A stretch of DNA of 64,000 nt from Halalkalicoccus tibetensis (GCF_037996645.1 NZ_JBBMXV010000001.1:605917-669916); one strand, 5' to 3'. Shown: positions 1 to 8,381, numbered from the stretch's first letter. The notes: generated by a model from the letters alone, not told the origin. Program-made: numbers and translations.

Positions 1-7
1 ACTCCGA

Positions 8-91
8 CGGTGGGGATGGGATTTGAACCCATGAGTCCTCTCGGACACCTGCTCTCAAGGCAGGCGCAATAGGCCGCTCTGCCACCCCACC
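8..91 (-). tRNA. tRNA-Ser(TGA)
   Basis: On the minus strand the acceptor stem GGTGGGG (85-91) pairs with CCCCACC (9-15), leaving G as discriminator. The anticodon arm is CCTGC-CTTGAGA-GCAGG, which puts TGA at positions 34-36 and reads UCN serine codons. A long variable arm, as in class II tRNAs, and the T arm ATGGG-TTCAAAT-CCCAT are visible. The CCA end is not encoded and there is no intron. The 204 bases between this gene and the cold-shock gene hold nothing I recognise. Confidence 0.95.
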
Positions 92-295
92 TCGGGGTTC
101 ACTTCCGGGCGCGCGTTCTAAGGCCTGTCGGTCCTCCCCGCGGACCTCGACGCTACTCGTCACTCTCACAGACGAACTGGGAGAGGACCCAGCACTACCT
201 ACGGACGATACGGGGAGCGCTGACTACGGGACGTAGTATCGATAAAAGGTATGTGTGGTAAGTGCCGCCAGTCGGTGGCGGGCTACTGCGCCGTA

Positions 296-490
296 TTAGG
301 CGCGAACGACGTTGGTCGCTCGGGGGCCCTTGGGGGCCTGTTCGATGTCGAATTCAATGTCTGTGCCTTCCTCGAGGTCCGGGCCGCCAACGTCCTCCAT
401 GTGGAAGAAAACGTCATCATCCGCATCCTCAGTGGAAATAAATCCGTAGCCGCCAGTGTCGTTGAAGAAATCAACTTTTCCGTTTGCCAT
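296..490 (-). CDS. cspA: Cold-shock protein, CspA family
   Basis: This 64-residue protein is a single cold-shock (S1-like OB fold) domain that binds single-stranded RNA or DNA. The RNP1-like motif GGYGFI lies at residues 13-18 and the RNP2-like motif DVFFH at 26-30, and the tail GPRATNV is typical of the family. I start at MANGKV because cold-shock proteins begin there; an in-frame ATG three codons upstream exists but adds nothing. It is very acidic, as expected for a halophile. About 210 bases without a gene separate it from the next minus-strand gene, so it is probably monocistronic. Confidence 0.93.
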   Translation of the reverse strand: MANGKVDFFNDTGGYGFISTEDADDDVFFHMEDVGGPDLEEGTDIEFDIEQAPKGPRATNVVRA

Positions 491-700
491 TGCAAACAAA
501 CGTAGGGCCGAGGTGCGGATAACAGTTCCGAGGGTCGTGGTATCACGACCGCCGTTGAGTGTGAGTGCGGCTCTTTCCCGATTCGACCCGATCTACAGCG
601 AGCTACTGTACCGACCTATTAGCATCGTATCGAACGGACGTCCCATCGATCGACGAGTCCGGCTACTGGATCTCAACAGGACCTCTACGATGTATACCGT

Positions 701-1051
701 TCACTGAGTGGAATCCGAGCCGGAGCCTCCGTCTACGCCCTCGGTTTCGTCCTCGGCATCGGACTGGACGTCGTCCATGTCGACGTCGGTCCCGAGCTCG
801 TCCTCGTCGATGGCGGATTCCAGCGTGCCTTTGTCGGTGACCGCACCGACGCCGTCCTCGTCGACGGCCGATCTGATCCGATCGGCGTCGATCGCCGCGT
901 CGATGCTCCCGCCGTTCGTGTTCGATTTGAGGGCGCGTTTGACGACGACGTAGCCGATCGCGGCGGCGCTGCCGGTGGCGATCGCACCGGGGATGCCCGC
1001 GCGTTTGTATCCGGCCTTCAGCGCTTTCTTGCCGAGTGCGAGTCCGATCAT
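701..1051 (-). CDS. Haloarchaeal protein of unknown function, one membrane segment
   Basis: I do not recognise this 116-residue protein. Residues 1-17 are basic (GKKALKAGYKR), residues 20-38 form a short hydrophobic stretch (GAIATGSAAAIGYVVVKRAL), and the remaining 75 residues are a hydrophilic, increasingly acidic tail of the kind found on halophile surface or membrane-associated proteins. The codon use is normal for the window. The next gene upstream, the dodecin, is divergent. A membrane-anchored cytoplasmic tail is an inference. Confidence 0.6.
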   Translation of the reverse strand: MIGLALGKKALKAGYKRAGIPGAIATGSAAAIGYVVVKRALKSNTNGGSIDAAIDADRIRSAVDEDGVGAVTDKGTLESAIDEDELGTDVDMDDVQSDAEDETEGVDGGSGSDSTQ

Positions 1052-1237
1052 ATGGGAGAATTCTCTCGTCCAAGGGGGTAAAGACCGGGGCGATCCGTCG
1101 CAGGCCTACTACGACCCGGGAGGTGTTCGACGACCCGGCGGGATCGAACGGGATCAGGAGGGTGCTTCGAGGTGCGCGACCGAGCGCTCGATCGGTTCGC
1201 GGCGATCGCGAGATTCGGCTGTTTCCCTCGCACCCAA

Positions 1238-1248
1238 CTATTATATCT
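1238..1248 (+). promoter_or_regulatory. TATA box of the dodecin gene
   Basis: The A+T-rich stretch CTATTATATCT stands out from its surroundings, with its core TTATAT at 1241-1246. It lies about 30 bases before the ATG at 1274, the spacing expected for an archaeal TATA box of a leaderless transcript. Confidence 0.5.
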
Positions 1249-1273
1249 ATTGATGATGTAGATCTCCCAGATC

Positions 1274-1486
1274 ATGGGAGATACTGTCAAAGTCATCGAA
1301 CTGGTGGGGAGTTCGACCGAATCCTGGGAAGACGCCGCTCAGAATGCGCTCGATGACGCCGATGCGACGTTGGAAAACATCAACGGCATCGAAATAGAGT
1401 CACAGACGGCGGACGTAGAGGACGGACGGATCGAGCAGTACACGACGACCGTCCACGTGGCGTTCGTACTACAAAACCGAGAATAG
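1274..1486 (+). CDS. Dodecin family protein, variant flavin site
   Basis: The 70-residue protein has the dodecin pattern: a first strand KVIELVGSS (6-14), a helix around 17-36, and two strands ending in TTTVHVAFVL. Dodecins assemble into hollow dodecamers that store riboflavin or FMN. In the characterised haloarchaeal dodecin a Trp in the NIDW motif stacks on the flavin; here that position is Gly (NINGIE, residue 38), and the partner Gln in the last strand also appears replaced by Thr. Family membership is firm, flavin binding is not. About 240 bases after it hold no convincing gene. Confidence 0.88.
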   Translation: MGDTVKVIELVGSSTESWEDAAQNALDDADATLENINGIEIESQTADVEDGRIEQYTTTVHVAFVLQNRE

Positions 1487-1727
1487 AGAACCGTGGATAG
1501 CAGTTTTCCGGGGCACTCGATGCCGGACGCGGACATCGATATGAGTGGAGTCGGACTCGAGGACTTCAGTGTCATAGGTCGTGAAGAATGGGTAGTTCGA
1601 GGACGAGGGACGGACGTCGTATCGCGTGTCGTCGATCGGATCGTTCCCTGTCCTCCATCAGTCTGGCTAAGACCACGGATAACGAACGGCGGTCGCCTCG
1701 CGTGAACGTCTCGTCTCGCGGTCCGGG

Positions 1728-2465
1728 TTATCGGTCCGCGACGAGTTCCTCGCCCTCGACACGGAGACCCCGCTCCTCGATCCAGGTCGCCGTGTTCGCC
1801 GGGACCATCCGATCGGCGATGCGGCGCGCCCTGATCAGCGAGACGACCGTCGCGAGGTCCTCCCCCGTCTCGACGACCGGGAGCACCGGGAGGAAGTCGG
1901 TTCCGAGGCCCGCATCGCCCGCCCGCCACGCCAGCGTCTCGACGGCCGGCGGGTCGTAGGCGCCCTCGAAGTCGATCGGCTCGGCGAAGCCGGCGAAGGC
2001 GATCCGGCCGTCGGTCGCGGGCCCGAGCACGACGGGGCTGTTCCGGAGCTTCATCGCCGCACTGTCGATCTGGGTCCGGAAACAGAGCGGCGCGGCCGGC
2101 GAGAGGACCGCCGCGCTCGCGACCTCCTCGGTCTCGAGCAGGTGGGTCATCGTGTTCCCGACGCGGGCGGCGTACGTCGAGCCGACCTGGACCTCCATGC
2201 GCGGCGACTCCTCGAGGACCCCTTCGAGGAGGTCGCGGATCTCGGCCTCGGGGTCGCCGCCCGCGTGGTCGTCGGGCAGCAGTTCGGCGGGGCGGTAGTT
2301 GACGAGCAGCTCGCCCCCGCTTCGCTCGGCGGCGAGGCAGGCGTCGATGAGCATCGCTTCGTAGAGTCCGGCGGCCTCCTCGGCCGAAAGCGGGCTCGTC
2401 TCGATCAGCTCGGGCAACACGAGCCCCGGACGGGGCGGGTCCGCGAACACGGCGACGGTAGTCAT
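1728..2465 (-). CDS. DUF2064 family protein (nucleotidyltransferase-like fold)
   Basis: The start TVAVFADPPRPG followed by ELIETSPLSAEEAAGLYEAML is typical of haloarchaeal DUF2064 proteins, which resemble GT-A/cofactor nucleotidyltransferases (relatives of CofC). The family usually shows VVLGPATDGR, seen here near residue 150 and probably part of the nucleotide or metal site. I start at MTTVAV (2465); the longer reading adds ten residues without family support. No substrate is known to me. It lies 45 bases downstream of the CAP-domain gene on the same strand. Confidence 0.75.
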   Translation of the reverse strand: MTTVAVFADPPRPGLVLPELIETSPLSAEEAAGLYEAMLIDACLAAERSGGELLVNYRPAELLPDDHAGGDPEAEIRDLLEGVLEESPRMEVQVGSTYAARVGNTMTHLLETEEVASAAVLSPAAPLCFRTQIDSAAMKLRNSPVVLGPATDGRIAFAGFAEPIDFEGAYDPPAVETLAWRAGDAGLGTDFLPVLPVVETGEDLATVVSLIRARRIADRMVPANTATWIEERGLRVEGEELVADR

Positions 2466-2510
2466 GGACGGGAGTCCGCCGGCGACGGCCTTCAATCCGC
2501 GGGTACGCGA

Positions 2511-3248
2511 TCAGGTCGTCGTGCAGAACTTCTGGGTGGCGTCGACCCGGCCGTCGTCCATATAGACGCCGATCCCTTCGCTGTCCCAGCCGTCACGGAG
2601 GATGTTCTCGCGGTGGCCCTCCGAGTCCATCCAGCCCTGGACGATCCGTTCGGCGATCTCCTCGGCGGAGCCGCCCGAGCCGATCCCGGTCTGGATGTAC
2701 GCGAGGTTCTCACCCACGGCACGGCACTCGGAGGGGTGGAGGTCGCCGAAGCGGTCGGCCGGCGACTCACCCTCCGGATTGGTGTGGCTGAAGTAGTCGC
2801 GCTCGTTCATGTCCTGGCTGTGGGTCCGGGCGATCCCGGCGATCTCGTCGTCGTGGTCGAGCTCGCTCAGCCCGTGCTCGGCGCGGATCTCGTTGACCTG
2901 TGCGTGGATCTCGGCCTCGACCTCGTCGGAGCTCACGTCACCCTCGGAGGTGGTGCCGGGATCACCCTCTGCCGGCTCGGCGTCAGGGTCTACCTCCGGC
3001 GGCTCGCCGCCCTCCTCCTGGGCGGGCACTTCCCAGACGAACGGCGAGTCGATGAACCATTCCGGCGGTTCGACGACGTCCTCGACGACCGGCTGGTCGA
3101 CCTCGCTCGTGTCGACCAGCCCCATCAGCGAGGCCGACCAGAGCAGTCCCAGCAGGAGGGCGACGAACACCAGGAGGCTCAGCAGCGAGAACACCGCGCC
3201 GATCAGCCGCCTGATCACGGCGACCACCGGCGATCCGATTCTCCCCAT
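2511..3248 (-). CDS. Membrane-anchored CAP/SCP-domain protein
   Basis: The 245-residue protein has a strong hydrophobic segment at about residues 12-42 (LIGAVFSLLSLLVFVALLLGLL), an acidic Pro/Glu-rich linker, and a C-terminal CAP (SCP/PR1) domain of about 125 residues. The CAP signatures are HAQVNEIRAEHGL, the RTHSQDM helix, FSHTNPEG, the GENLAY motif and WMDSEGHRENIL, so the His and Glu cavity residues are present. It is probably extracellular and tethered to the membrane. The start is placed at MGRIGSP; an in-frame ATG 16 codons upstream would add an arginine- and proline-rich extension. The molecular function of archaeal CAP proteins is not known. Confidence 0.85.
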   Translation of the reverse strand: MGRIGSPVVAVIRRLIGAVFSLLSLLVFVALLLGLLWSASLMGLVDTSEVDQPVVEDVVEPPEWFIDSPFVWEVPAQEEGGEPPEVDPDAEPAEGDPGTTSEGDVSSDEVEAEIHAQVNEIRAEHGLSELDHDDEIAGIARTHSQDMNERDYFSHTNPEGESPADRFGDLHPSECRAVGENLAYIQTGIGSGGSAEEIAERIVQGWMDSEGHRENILRDGWDSEGIGVYMDDGRVDATQKFCTTT

Positions 3249-3345
3249 CCCGTAACGCGGGTGACCATCGAAGGGAGCTAGGGGCCGCAAACGCATAAGC
3301 TACCGGACCCATCGCTTTATGCTCTGTGAGGGTGACACACGCACC

Positions 3346-3546
3346 ATGCGCGCAGTCTCGGTTTCGGTCGCGGCCCTCCTGCTCGCGACCGCGGTCCTGG
3401 CCCTCGGGGCCGTCGCGACGTTCGCGAGCACCCTCTCGACTGACCCCCGATCGGTCGGCACGCTGGCCGCCCTGACCCTCGCGGTGGTGGCCGCGGTCGC
3501 TCTCGGGATCCGGACGGCAAAGCGCTCGCGGACGTCCTACTGGTGA
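3346..3546 (+). CDS. Small two-helix membrane protein, unknown
   Basis: A 66-residue protein with two hydrophobic segments, about residues 3-28 (VSVSVAALLLATAVLALG) and 37-55 (TLAALTLAVVAAVALGI), and a basic end. I prefer the ATG at 3346 to the upstream in-frame ATG at 3319, which adds only a polar nonapeptide. Its stop codon TGA is the first base pattern of hairpin array A (the TGA overlaps GAAAGCCCTC), so the array lies in its 3' untranslated region. Function unknown. Confidence 0.55.
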   Translation: MRAVSVSVAALLLATAVLALGAVATFASTLSTDPRSVGTLAALTLAVVAAVALGIRTAKRSRTSYW

Positions 3547-3870
3547 AAGCCCTCGGCCGGACTCGACAGTCCGGTCTCGCCCGTTTCATGTCCACGAAAG
3601 CCCTCAGCGCTCGCTGGCGCTCGCGCTCGCGCTTCGCCCTTTTCATGTCCAAGAAAAGACTGCTGCGCAGTCTTTTCGGGCTGAGCGGCGACGACGTCGC
3701 CGCGAGGTCCGCGGGAACTGCGTTCCCGCGAGATCCCAGAAATCGAAGATTTCTGCGGACCACCAGGACCGTTTGCGAGGGGTTCGGATCCGAACCCCTC
3801 GCTTAGGACGCCAGCCCTTCCCCGTTCGATTCGCGGCCACGGGCCGCGAAGCGAGGCCACCGCATGGCCG
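3545..3870 (+). repeat. Hairpin array A
   Basis: A run of about eight short inverted repeats separated by fixed linkers. Clear stems (arm; loop): 3555-3576 (9 bp; CGAC), 3653-3677 (11 bp; TGC), 3685-3703 (8 bp; GAC), 3710-3730 (9 bp; TGC), 3737-3755 (8 bp; GAA), 3775-3802 (28-bp perfect palindrome) and 3830-3850 (9 bp; ACG). GGTCC at 3706-3710 and GGACC at 3757-3761 can pair around two of them. The unit GAAAGCCCTC ... CGCCCTTTTCATGTCCA occurs twice (3545-3594 with one mismatch, 3596-3651). Linkers match array B near 46.7 kb while most stems do not. No open frame explains it. Confidence 0.85.
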
Positions 3871-3909
3871 GCCGAAGACATCAAATATCCGTTCGTTGTA
3901 CGGACGACC

Positions 3910-4116
3910 ATGCCCTCGAACCCCGTCGAGCGGAACTTCCTCACCCGGTTCATTCTCGGGTTCGCGGTCATCGGGCTGATGTCCATCGGCGGCGGGGCCG
4001 TCGCCCGGCCGCTCGTCTCGATGGTCGGTCCCATCGCCGGCTTCATCGGGGCACTGATCGTCTTCGTCCTCTTCGCGCGGTGGTACACCCGCTACGACGC
4101 CTCGTTCGCGGAGTGA
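3910..4116 (+). CDS. Small two-helix membrane protein, unknown
   Basis: A 68-residue protein with a polar start and two hydrophobic stretches, about residues 12-33 (FILGFAVIGLMSIGGGAVA) and 36-57 (VSMVGPIAGFIGALIVFVLFA), ending in a short charged tail. It follows hairpin array A by about 40 bases and is convergent with the glycosylase gene, with only four bases between the two stop codons. An A+T patch (CATCAAATATCC, around 3880) about 30 bases upstream may be its TATA box. Function unknown. Confidence 0.6.
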   Translation: MPSNPVERNFLTRFILGFAVIGLMSIGGGAVARPLVSMVGPIAGFIGALIVFVLFARWYTRYDASFAE

Positions 4117-4120
4117 CCCG

Positions 4121-4750
4121 CTATCGGCCCTGGCGCCCCTTCGTCTGGCGGTAGTCCCGGCCGAAGAGATCGGAAAACGCCTCAAGGAACGCCTCACGCT
4201 GGTCGTCGGTTCCCTCGGCGGGGTGGATGGTCGGCACGATCTCGAACCCGCGCCCGCGGATCTCGGTCGCGTGGTCCTCCTCGATGTCGAACTCCTCGGC
4301 GGGGGTCGTGGTGTACTCGGTCGCGATCTCCCGCAGGGCGCGTTCGCCGACGGGGACGATGATCTCGGGGTTGATCATCCGGACCTCGGCGTTCAGGTAG
4401 GGCTCGCAGTTCGTGATCTCTTCATCCGTGGGTGGGCGCTCGGGATGACGACAGCGCGTGAGTAGGGTGAGATAGGCGTTGTCGAGTTCGGGCTCCTCGC
4501 CCGGCTCCTGGGTGGCGAAACCGAGCGCGCGGAGGACCTCCTGAAACGCCTCGCCACGCTCGTCGCCGAAGAAGGGGATCCCCGTCTCGTCGGCGCCCGG
4601 CGAGGGGCGTTCGCCGACGAAGAGGAACTCCGCACCCACGTCGCCGTAGCCGTGGGCGATCTCTTCTCGAGTCTCACAGAGTTTCGGGCAGTTCGTACAC
4701 TCCTCGTCCATCCCGAAGGGGTTGCTGGCCGAGAGCTGATCGGCGTCCAT
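4121..4750 (-). CDS. Uracil-DNA glycosylase superfamily protein
   Basis: A 209-residue protein of the UDG superfamily (family 4/5-like) that removes uracil from DNA. Four cysteines suited to a [4Fe-4S] cluster are visible as CTNCPKLC near residues 18-25, with further Cys at TRCRHP and NCEPYL. FVGERPSPGADETGIPFFG (about 49-67) corresponds to motif A, and TIHPAEG near the end to the conserved His motif. I start at MDADQL (4750); the open frame continues upstream only by overlapping the next gene. The subfamily is uncertain. Confidence 0.85.
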   Translation of the reverse strand: MDADQLSASNPFGMDEECTNCPKLCETREEIAHGYGDVGAEFLFVGERPSPGADETGIPFFGDERGEAFQEVLRALGFATQEPGEEPELDNAYLTLLTRCRHPERPPTDEEITNCEPYLNAEVRMINPEIIVPVGERALREIATEYTTTPAEEFDIEEDHATEIRGRGFEIVPTIHPAEGTDDQREAFLEAFSDLFGRDYRQTKGRQGR

Positions 4751-4758
4751 ACCCCCAC

Positions 4759-5274
4759 TCAGTCGTCCCGCGTGGAAACGTCTTGTTCCACGAGCGCCTC
4801 CGGGAGCAGCTCCTCGACGTCGACCTCGATGTCGCGCTTTCGGTACTCCCGGACGAGCCTGTGGACGGCGACGTAGCCGACGACCGTGAACAGGACCGCG
4901 AGGACGAGGTTGCCAACGAGGAGGCGCGTGACGACGTCCGGGCCCGCCGAGAAGGAGACCTCCGCGAGCGTCACGCCGGGCACCGGCCCGAGCAGCTGCG
5001 TCCCGATCCAGAAGCTCCCCGCGTAGACGCCCCACTTCGCCGCGGGGTTGAGCACGATCAGCGAGGCGAACAGCGCGATCCGGCTGACGCGCTCGAACAG
5101 GTAGACGATCGCGACGAACAGGAGGAGGCCGGTGCCGAGCGTCGGCAGCGACGTGATGAATATCCCGGTGGCGAAGCTGGCGGCGATCTCGTGGGGCGAG
5201 CGGTCCTCGTCGAACGCCGAGACGAACTCGGAGCGGACCCGCTCGCGATACGACCGCAGCGCCTCGCGCACCAT
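4759..5274 (-). CDS. DUF2062 membrane protein
   Basis: The 171-residue protein has the DUF2062 pattern: a basic N-terminal helix, GIFITSLPTLGTGLLLFVAIVYLF (two short hydrophobic helices at about 37-60), and NPAAKWGVYAGSFWIGTQLLG. A further membrane helix at about 118-140 precedes a charged tail. In bacteria this domain occurs alone or fused to lipid-related enzymes; no function is established. The glycosylase gene follows with eight bases between, which suggests co-transcription. Confidence 0.8.
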   Translation of the reverse strand: MVREALRSYRERVRSEFVSAFDEDRSPHEIAASFATGIFITSLPTLGTGLLLFVAIVYLFERVSRIALFASLIVLNPAAKWGVYAGSFWIGTQLLGPVPGVTLAEVSFSAGPDVVTRLLVGNLVLAVLFTVVGYVAVHRLVREYRKRDIEVDVEELLPEALVEQDVSTRDD

Positions 5275-5330
5275 CTACCCCGTACGAGGCGGGGACGGGC
5301 AATCAACGCTTCGCCGGCGCGAGCGCGCGA

Positions 5331-5564
5331 TCAGCGCCCCAGCCCGCCCCGTTCCTTGACGTTCAGGATGTTTCGCACGGCGATGTAGATCTCCTCCGGA
5401 CTGGTTTCCTCGCTCCCGTCGTAGAGGTCGCTCACCCGGTAGAGGATCGCCGCGAGCTGCTTGCTCTCGGAGCTCTCGCCCCGGAGATCGTCGGCGGCCT
5501 CCCGGAGCATCGCGACCCGTTCGGGGTCCGGTTCGCGTCCGTCCGACTCCCCGGACTCGCTCAT
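5331..5564 (-). CDS. Small conserved haloarchaeal protein
   Basis: A 77-residue soluble, acidic protein, predicted helical ([50 protein letters not shown]). Its start codon overlaps the Mrp stop codon (ATGA, 5561-5564), so the two are translationally coupled and it may work with the Mrp ATPase. No motif lets me assign a function. I start at MSESGES because the frame upstream is a shadow of mrp. Confidence 0.7.
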   Translation of the reverse strand: MSESGESDGREPDPERVAMLREAADDLRGESSESKQLAAILYRVSDLYDGSEETSPEEIYIAVRNILNVKERGGLGR

Positions 5565-6601
5565 CGCTGGCTCTGTCCTTGGCGCTTCGTGACCCCGACG
5601 TTGTTCGCGACCTTCTCGGTGATCGCCCGGAACGCCCCGCCCGTCTCGCTGTCCTCGTCGAGGACGATCGGCGCCCCCTCGTCGCCCCCGGTCCTGACGG
5701 CGGGGTCGAGGGGCACCCCCCCGAGGAACGGCAGCTCGTTCTCGGCGGCGAACGTCTCGCCGCCGCCCGTCCCGAAGACGTCGTGGGTCGAGCCGCAGTC
5801 GGGGCAGGTGAACCCGGACATGTTCTCGGCGATCCCCAGCACGACGGTGTCGTGGCGCCCGAACATCCGAAGCCCCTTGTTCGCGTCGTCGAGCGCGACC
5901 TCCTGGGGGGTGGTGACTATCACCGAGCCCGTCACGGGCACGCTCTGGAGCAGCGTCAGCTGGGCGTCGCCCGTCCCCGGCGGGAGGTCGACGATCATGT
6001 AGTCGAGGTGGCCCCACTCGACGTCCTCCCAGAGCTGCGTGAGGACCTTGTGGACCATCGGGCCCCGCCAGATCACGGGGTCGTCCTTCCCGACGAGGAA
6101 GTCCATGCTCATCAGCTTCATTCCGAACTTCTCGGGAGGTATTATCTGCTCCTCCTCGGTGGCCTGCGGGCGCTGGTCGGCATCGACCATCCGCGGGACG
6201 TTCGGCCCGTAGATGTCGGCGTCGAACAGCCCGACGCGCGCGCCGAGCTGCGAGAGGCCCGCCGCGATGTTGACCGCCATCGTCGACTTCCCGACCCCGC
6301 CCTTGCCCGAGGCCACGGCGATGACGTTCTCGACGTTCGGCAGCACCTGCTCGTCGGCCGAGAGCCCGCTGTCGACGTTCGCCGAGAGCTCGAGCTCGCG
6401 ATCGAGATCGGAAAGTGCCTCGCGGACCTCGCTCGCGATCGCCGTCTCGGTCGGCGAGTACGGCGCGCCGAGCGCCAGCGAGAGCGACACCCGATCGGGC
6501 TCGACCGTGACGTCGTTGACGAGGCCCAGCGAGACGATGTCGTCGCCGAGATCCGGGTCCTCGACCCCGCGCAGGCGGTCGAGAACGGCGTCTTCGTCCA
6601 T
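5561..6601 (-). CDS. Mrp/ApbC-type P-loop ATPase, Fe-S cluster carrier
   Basis: A 346-residue protein with an N-terminal MIP18/DUF59 domain (about 1-80) and a Mrp/NBP35 ATPase domain. The deviant Walker A motif [10 protein letters not shown] lies near residue 100, the switch motif is DADIYGPN, and [10 protein letters not shown] forms the Walker B region. A CXXC pair (FTCPDC, about residue 255) is the site where family members bridge a [4Fe-4S] cluster in the dimer. The family scaffolds and carries Fe-S clusters in the cytosol. The length is normal for haloarchaea and the 3' end is coupled to the small gene downstream. Confidence 0.93.
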   Translation of the reverse strand: MDEDAVLDRLRGVEDPDLGDDIVSLGLVNDVTVEPDRVSLSLALGAPYSPTETAIASEVREALSDLDRELELSANVDSGLSADEQVLPNVENVIAVASGKGGVGKSTMAVNIAAGLSQLGARVGLFDADIYGPNVPRMVDADQRPQATEEEQIIPPEKFGMKLMSMDFLVGKDDPVIWRGPMVHKVLTQLWEDVEWGHLDYMIVDLPPGTGDAQLTLLQSVPVTGSVIVTTPQEVALDDANKGLRMFGRHDTVVLGIAENMSGFTCPDCGSTHDVFGTGGGETFAAENELPFLGGVPLDPAVRTGGDEGAPIVLDEDSETGGAFRAITEKVANNVGVTKRQGQSQR

Positions 6602-6716
6602 GGCCCGAGTAGGCGGTCTCGGGTGGATAAGGCTTCTGAACGACCGACTCGTGAGCACAACACATATGTCGTCTGGGCAACTATTGTGCGAGTGTCCCGC
6701 GGTGGGAGGGGAGACA

Positions 6717-7289
6717 ATGGACTCGCAACAGCCCGGCCCGAACGATCGATCGGCGACGGAACGGCCGGAGACGGTAGCCACCGAAGGGTCGGACGCCGCC
6801 GACCTCGCCGACGAGCTCGGCCGGGTCCAGCTGCGGTCGATCGACGGCCGGCGGCTGCGTGCGCGCATCGAGTCCGTCGTCGATCGGGGCGGGACGATCC
6901 GGCTCTGGTACCGCCTCCCGCACGACGCCTACGCGAGCGAGGAGTTCGAGAAGCCGATGCCGTGGAGCGACCGGTTCAAGTTCGCACGCGTGATCGAGGA
7001 CCTCGGCTACAGCCCGAGCAGCCTCGCGGGGATCGAGGGCGAGGAGGTCGTCCTCGGCCGGGTCGGCGGCGAGTGGCGCGTCGAGGACCCCGAGCGGCGC
7101 TTCGAGGAGCCGCTCGGGGCCGGCTCCCTGGGCGCGGCCGGGCCGGTCGCCGTCCTCGGGTTCGCCATCACGGTGCTCTATCTCGTGCTGTTGTTCGTTA
7201 CGACCGCCGGCGCGATGGACCTCGTCGGCGCGCTGGCCGTCGCCGCCATGCTCTGTTCGCTCGCGCTGCTGGTCGCCTACTCCTGGTAA
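6717..7289 (+). CDS. Haloarchaeal protein with two C-terminal membrane helices, unknown
   Basis: The 190-residue protein has a polar N-terminal part of about 30 residues, a soluble domain (about 35-130) containing [19 protein letters not shown] and [18 protein letters not shown], and two hydrophobic helices at about 135-160 and 164-188. I start at the ATG at 6717, behind a GGGAGGGGAGA stretch that could bind the ribosome. I do not recognise the soluble domain. It is divergent from mrp and upstream of moaA on the same strand. Confidence 0.65.
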   Translation: MDSQQPGPNDRSATERPETVATEGSDAADLADELGRVQLRSIDGRRLRARIESVVDRGGTIRLWYRLPHDAYASEEFEKPMPWSDRFKFARVIEDLGYSPSSLAGIEGEEVVLGRVGGEWRVEDPERRFEEPLGAGSLGAAGPVAVLGFAITVLYLVLLFVTTAGAMDLVGALAVAAMLCSLALLVAYSW

Positions 7290-7357
7290 CCAGTATCGGT
7301 TATATCGCGGGAGCATCTGACCACTATCTTAAGTCCGTGCGCTTGATAGGGGGTATC

Positions 7358-8341
7358 ATGAGTGTCCTCGCCGACGACTACGGACGGGAGGTGACGGGGG
7401 TTCGGATCTCCCTGACCGACCGGTGTAACTTCGACTGCGTGTACTGCCACAACGAGGGGCTCGGCGACACCCGGGGCCCGATGGACCCCCAGGACGACGA
7501 GATGACCGCCGACGAGGTCGTTCGATTCCTGGAGGTGGCGAGCGAGTTCGGCGTCGGGAAGGTGAAGTTCACCGGCGGCGAACCGATGCTCCGGGACGAC
7601 CTGGAGGAGATCATCCGCCGGACACCCGATCACATGGAGGTCTCGCTGACCACCAACGGGACGTTCCTCCCCGGACGCGCCGAGGGGCTCGTCGAGGCGG
7701 GTCTCGATCGCGTCAACGTCTCGCAGGACGCGCTGGAGCCGAAGGCGTTCGCCGAGATCACGAAAAGCGGCGCCTACGACAAGGTGATCGAGGGGGTTCA
7801 TGCGGCGCTCGACGCCGGGCTCGACCCGGTGAAGCTCAACATGGTCGTCTTCGAGCACACCGCGGGCTACGTCCCCGAGATGGTCGACCACGTCGCCGAG
7901 AACGACGGGCTCCAGCTCCAACTCATCCAGTACATGCCCGAGCTGACCGGAAAGCCCGAGTGGAACATCGACATCGAACGGGTCCACGGCTGGCTCGAGG
8001 AGCAGGCGACGAGGGTCGAACGCCGCGAGATGCACCACCGCGCGCGCTACTGGATCGAGAACGAGAGCGGTGACGGCGAGGGGATGGTCGAGATCGTCGA
8101 CCCCGTCGAGAACCCCGAGTTCTGCGCGAACTGCCATCGGGTGCGGGTCACCCACGAGGGCTACCTGAAGGGCTGTCTGAACCGCAACGACGACCTCCGG
8201 CCGATGGGCGAGATGAGCAAGGCGGAGATCCGCGAGACCTACCGCGAGACCGTCGCGAACCGCGTTCCGTTCTACGGCGAGTACATGATCCGCGACGGCA
8301 ACGGCGGCTGGGAGATGAACGACGAGTACGTCGACGCCTGA
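7358..8341 (+). CDS. moaA: GTP 3',8-cyclase MoaA
   Basis: This 327-residue radical SAM enzyme carries out the first step of molybdenum cofactor synthesis. The SAM cluster motif is CNFDCVYC (residues 23-30), followed by FTGGEPMLR (72-80). The second cluster is bound by CANC (258-261) and a Cys 13 residues later (GYLKGC), as in MoaA. The C-terminus ends in a ten-residue extension after GNGG rather than in the terminal Gly-Gly known from bacterial MoaA. The start at 7358 gives the family N-terminus. The gene is about 70 bases from its upstream neighbour. Confidence 0.95.
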   Translation: MSVLADDYGREVTGVRISLTDRCNFDCVYCHNEGLGDTRGPMDPQDDEMTADEVVRFLEVASEFGVGKVKFTGGEPMLRDDLEEIIRRTPDHMEVSLTTNGTFLPGRAEGLVEAGLDRVNVSQDALEPKAFAEITKSGAYDKVIEGVHAALDAGLDPVKLNMVVFEHTAGYVPEMVDHVAENDGLQLQLIQYMPELTGKPEWNIDIERVHGWLEEQATRVERREMHHRARYWIENESGDGEGMVEIVDPVENPEFCANCHRVRVTHEGYLKGCLNRNDDLRPMGEMSKAEIRETYRETVANRVPFYGEYMIRDGNGGWEMNDEYVDA

Positions 8342-8381
8342 AGCGGGCCACTTATTCTCGCGCCGTCGGTCTCTCGGGGCA

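Noticed and set aside
1493-1705. 70-codon plus-strand frame after the dodecin gene
   Set aside because: No promoter or ribosome site, composition unlike haloarchaeal proteins, and no family pattern; the gap can equally be read in other frames.
3545-3870. CRISPR array
   Set aside because: The conserved parts are linkers of varied length and spacing, there are no equal-length spacers, and the variable parts are palindromes; no cas gene is near.
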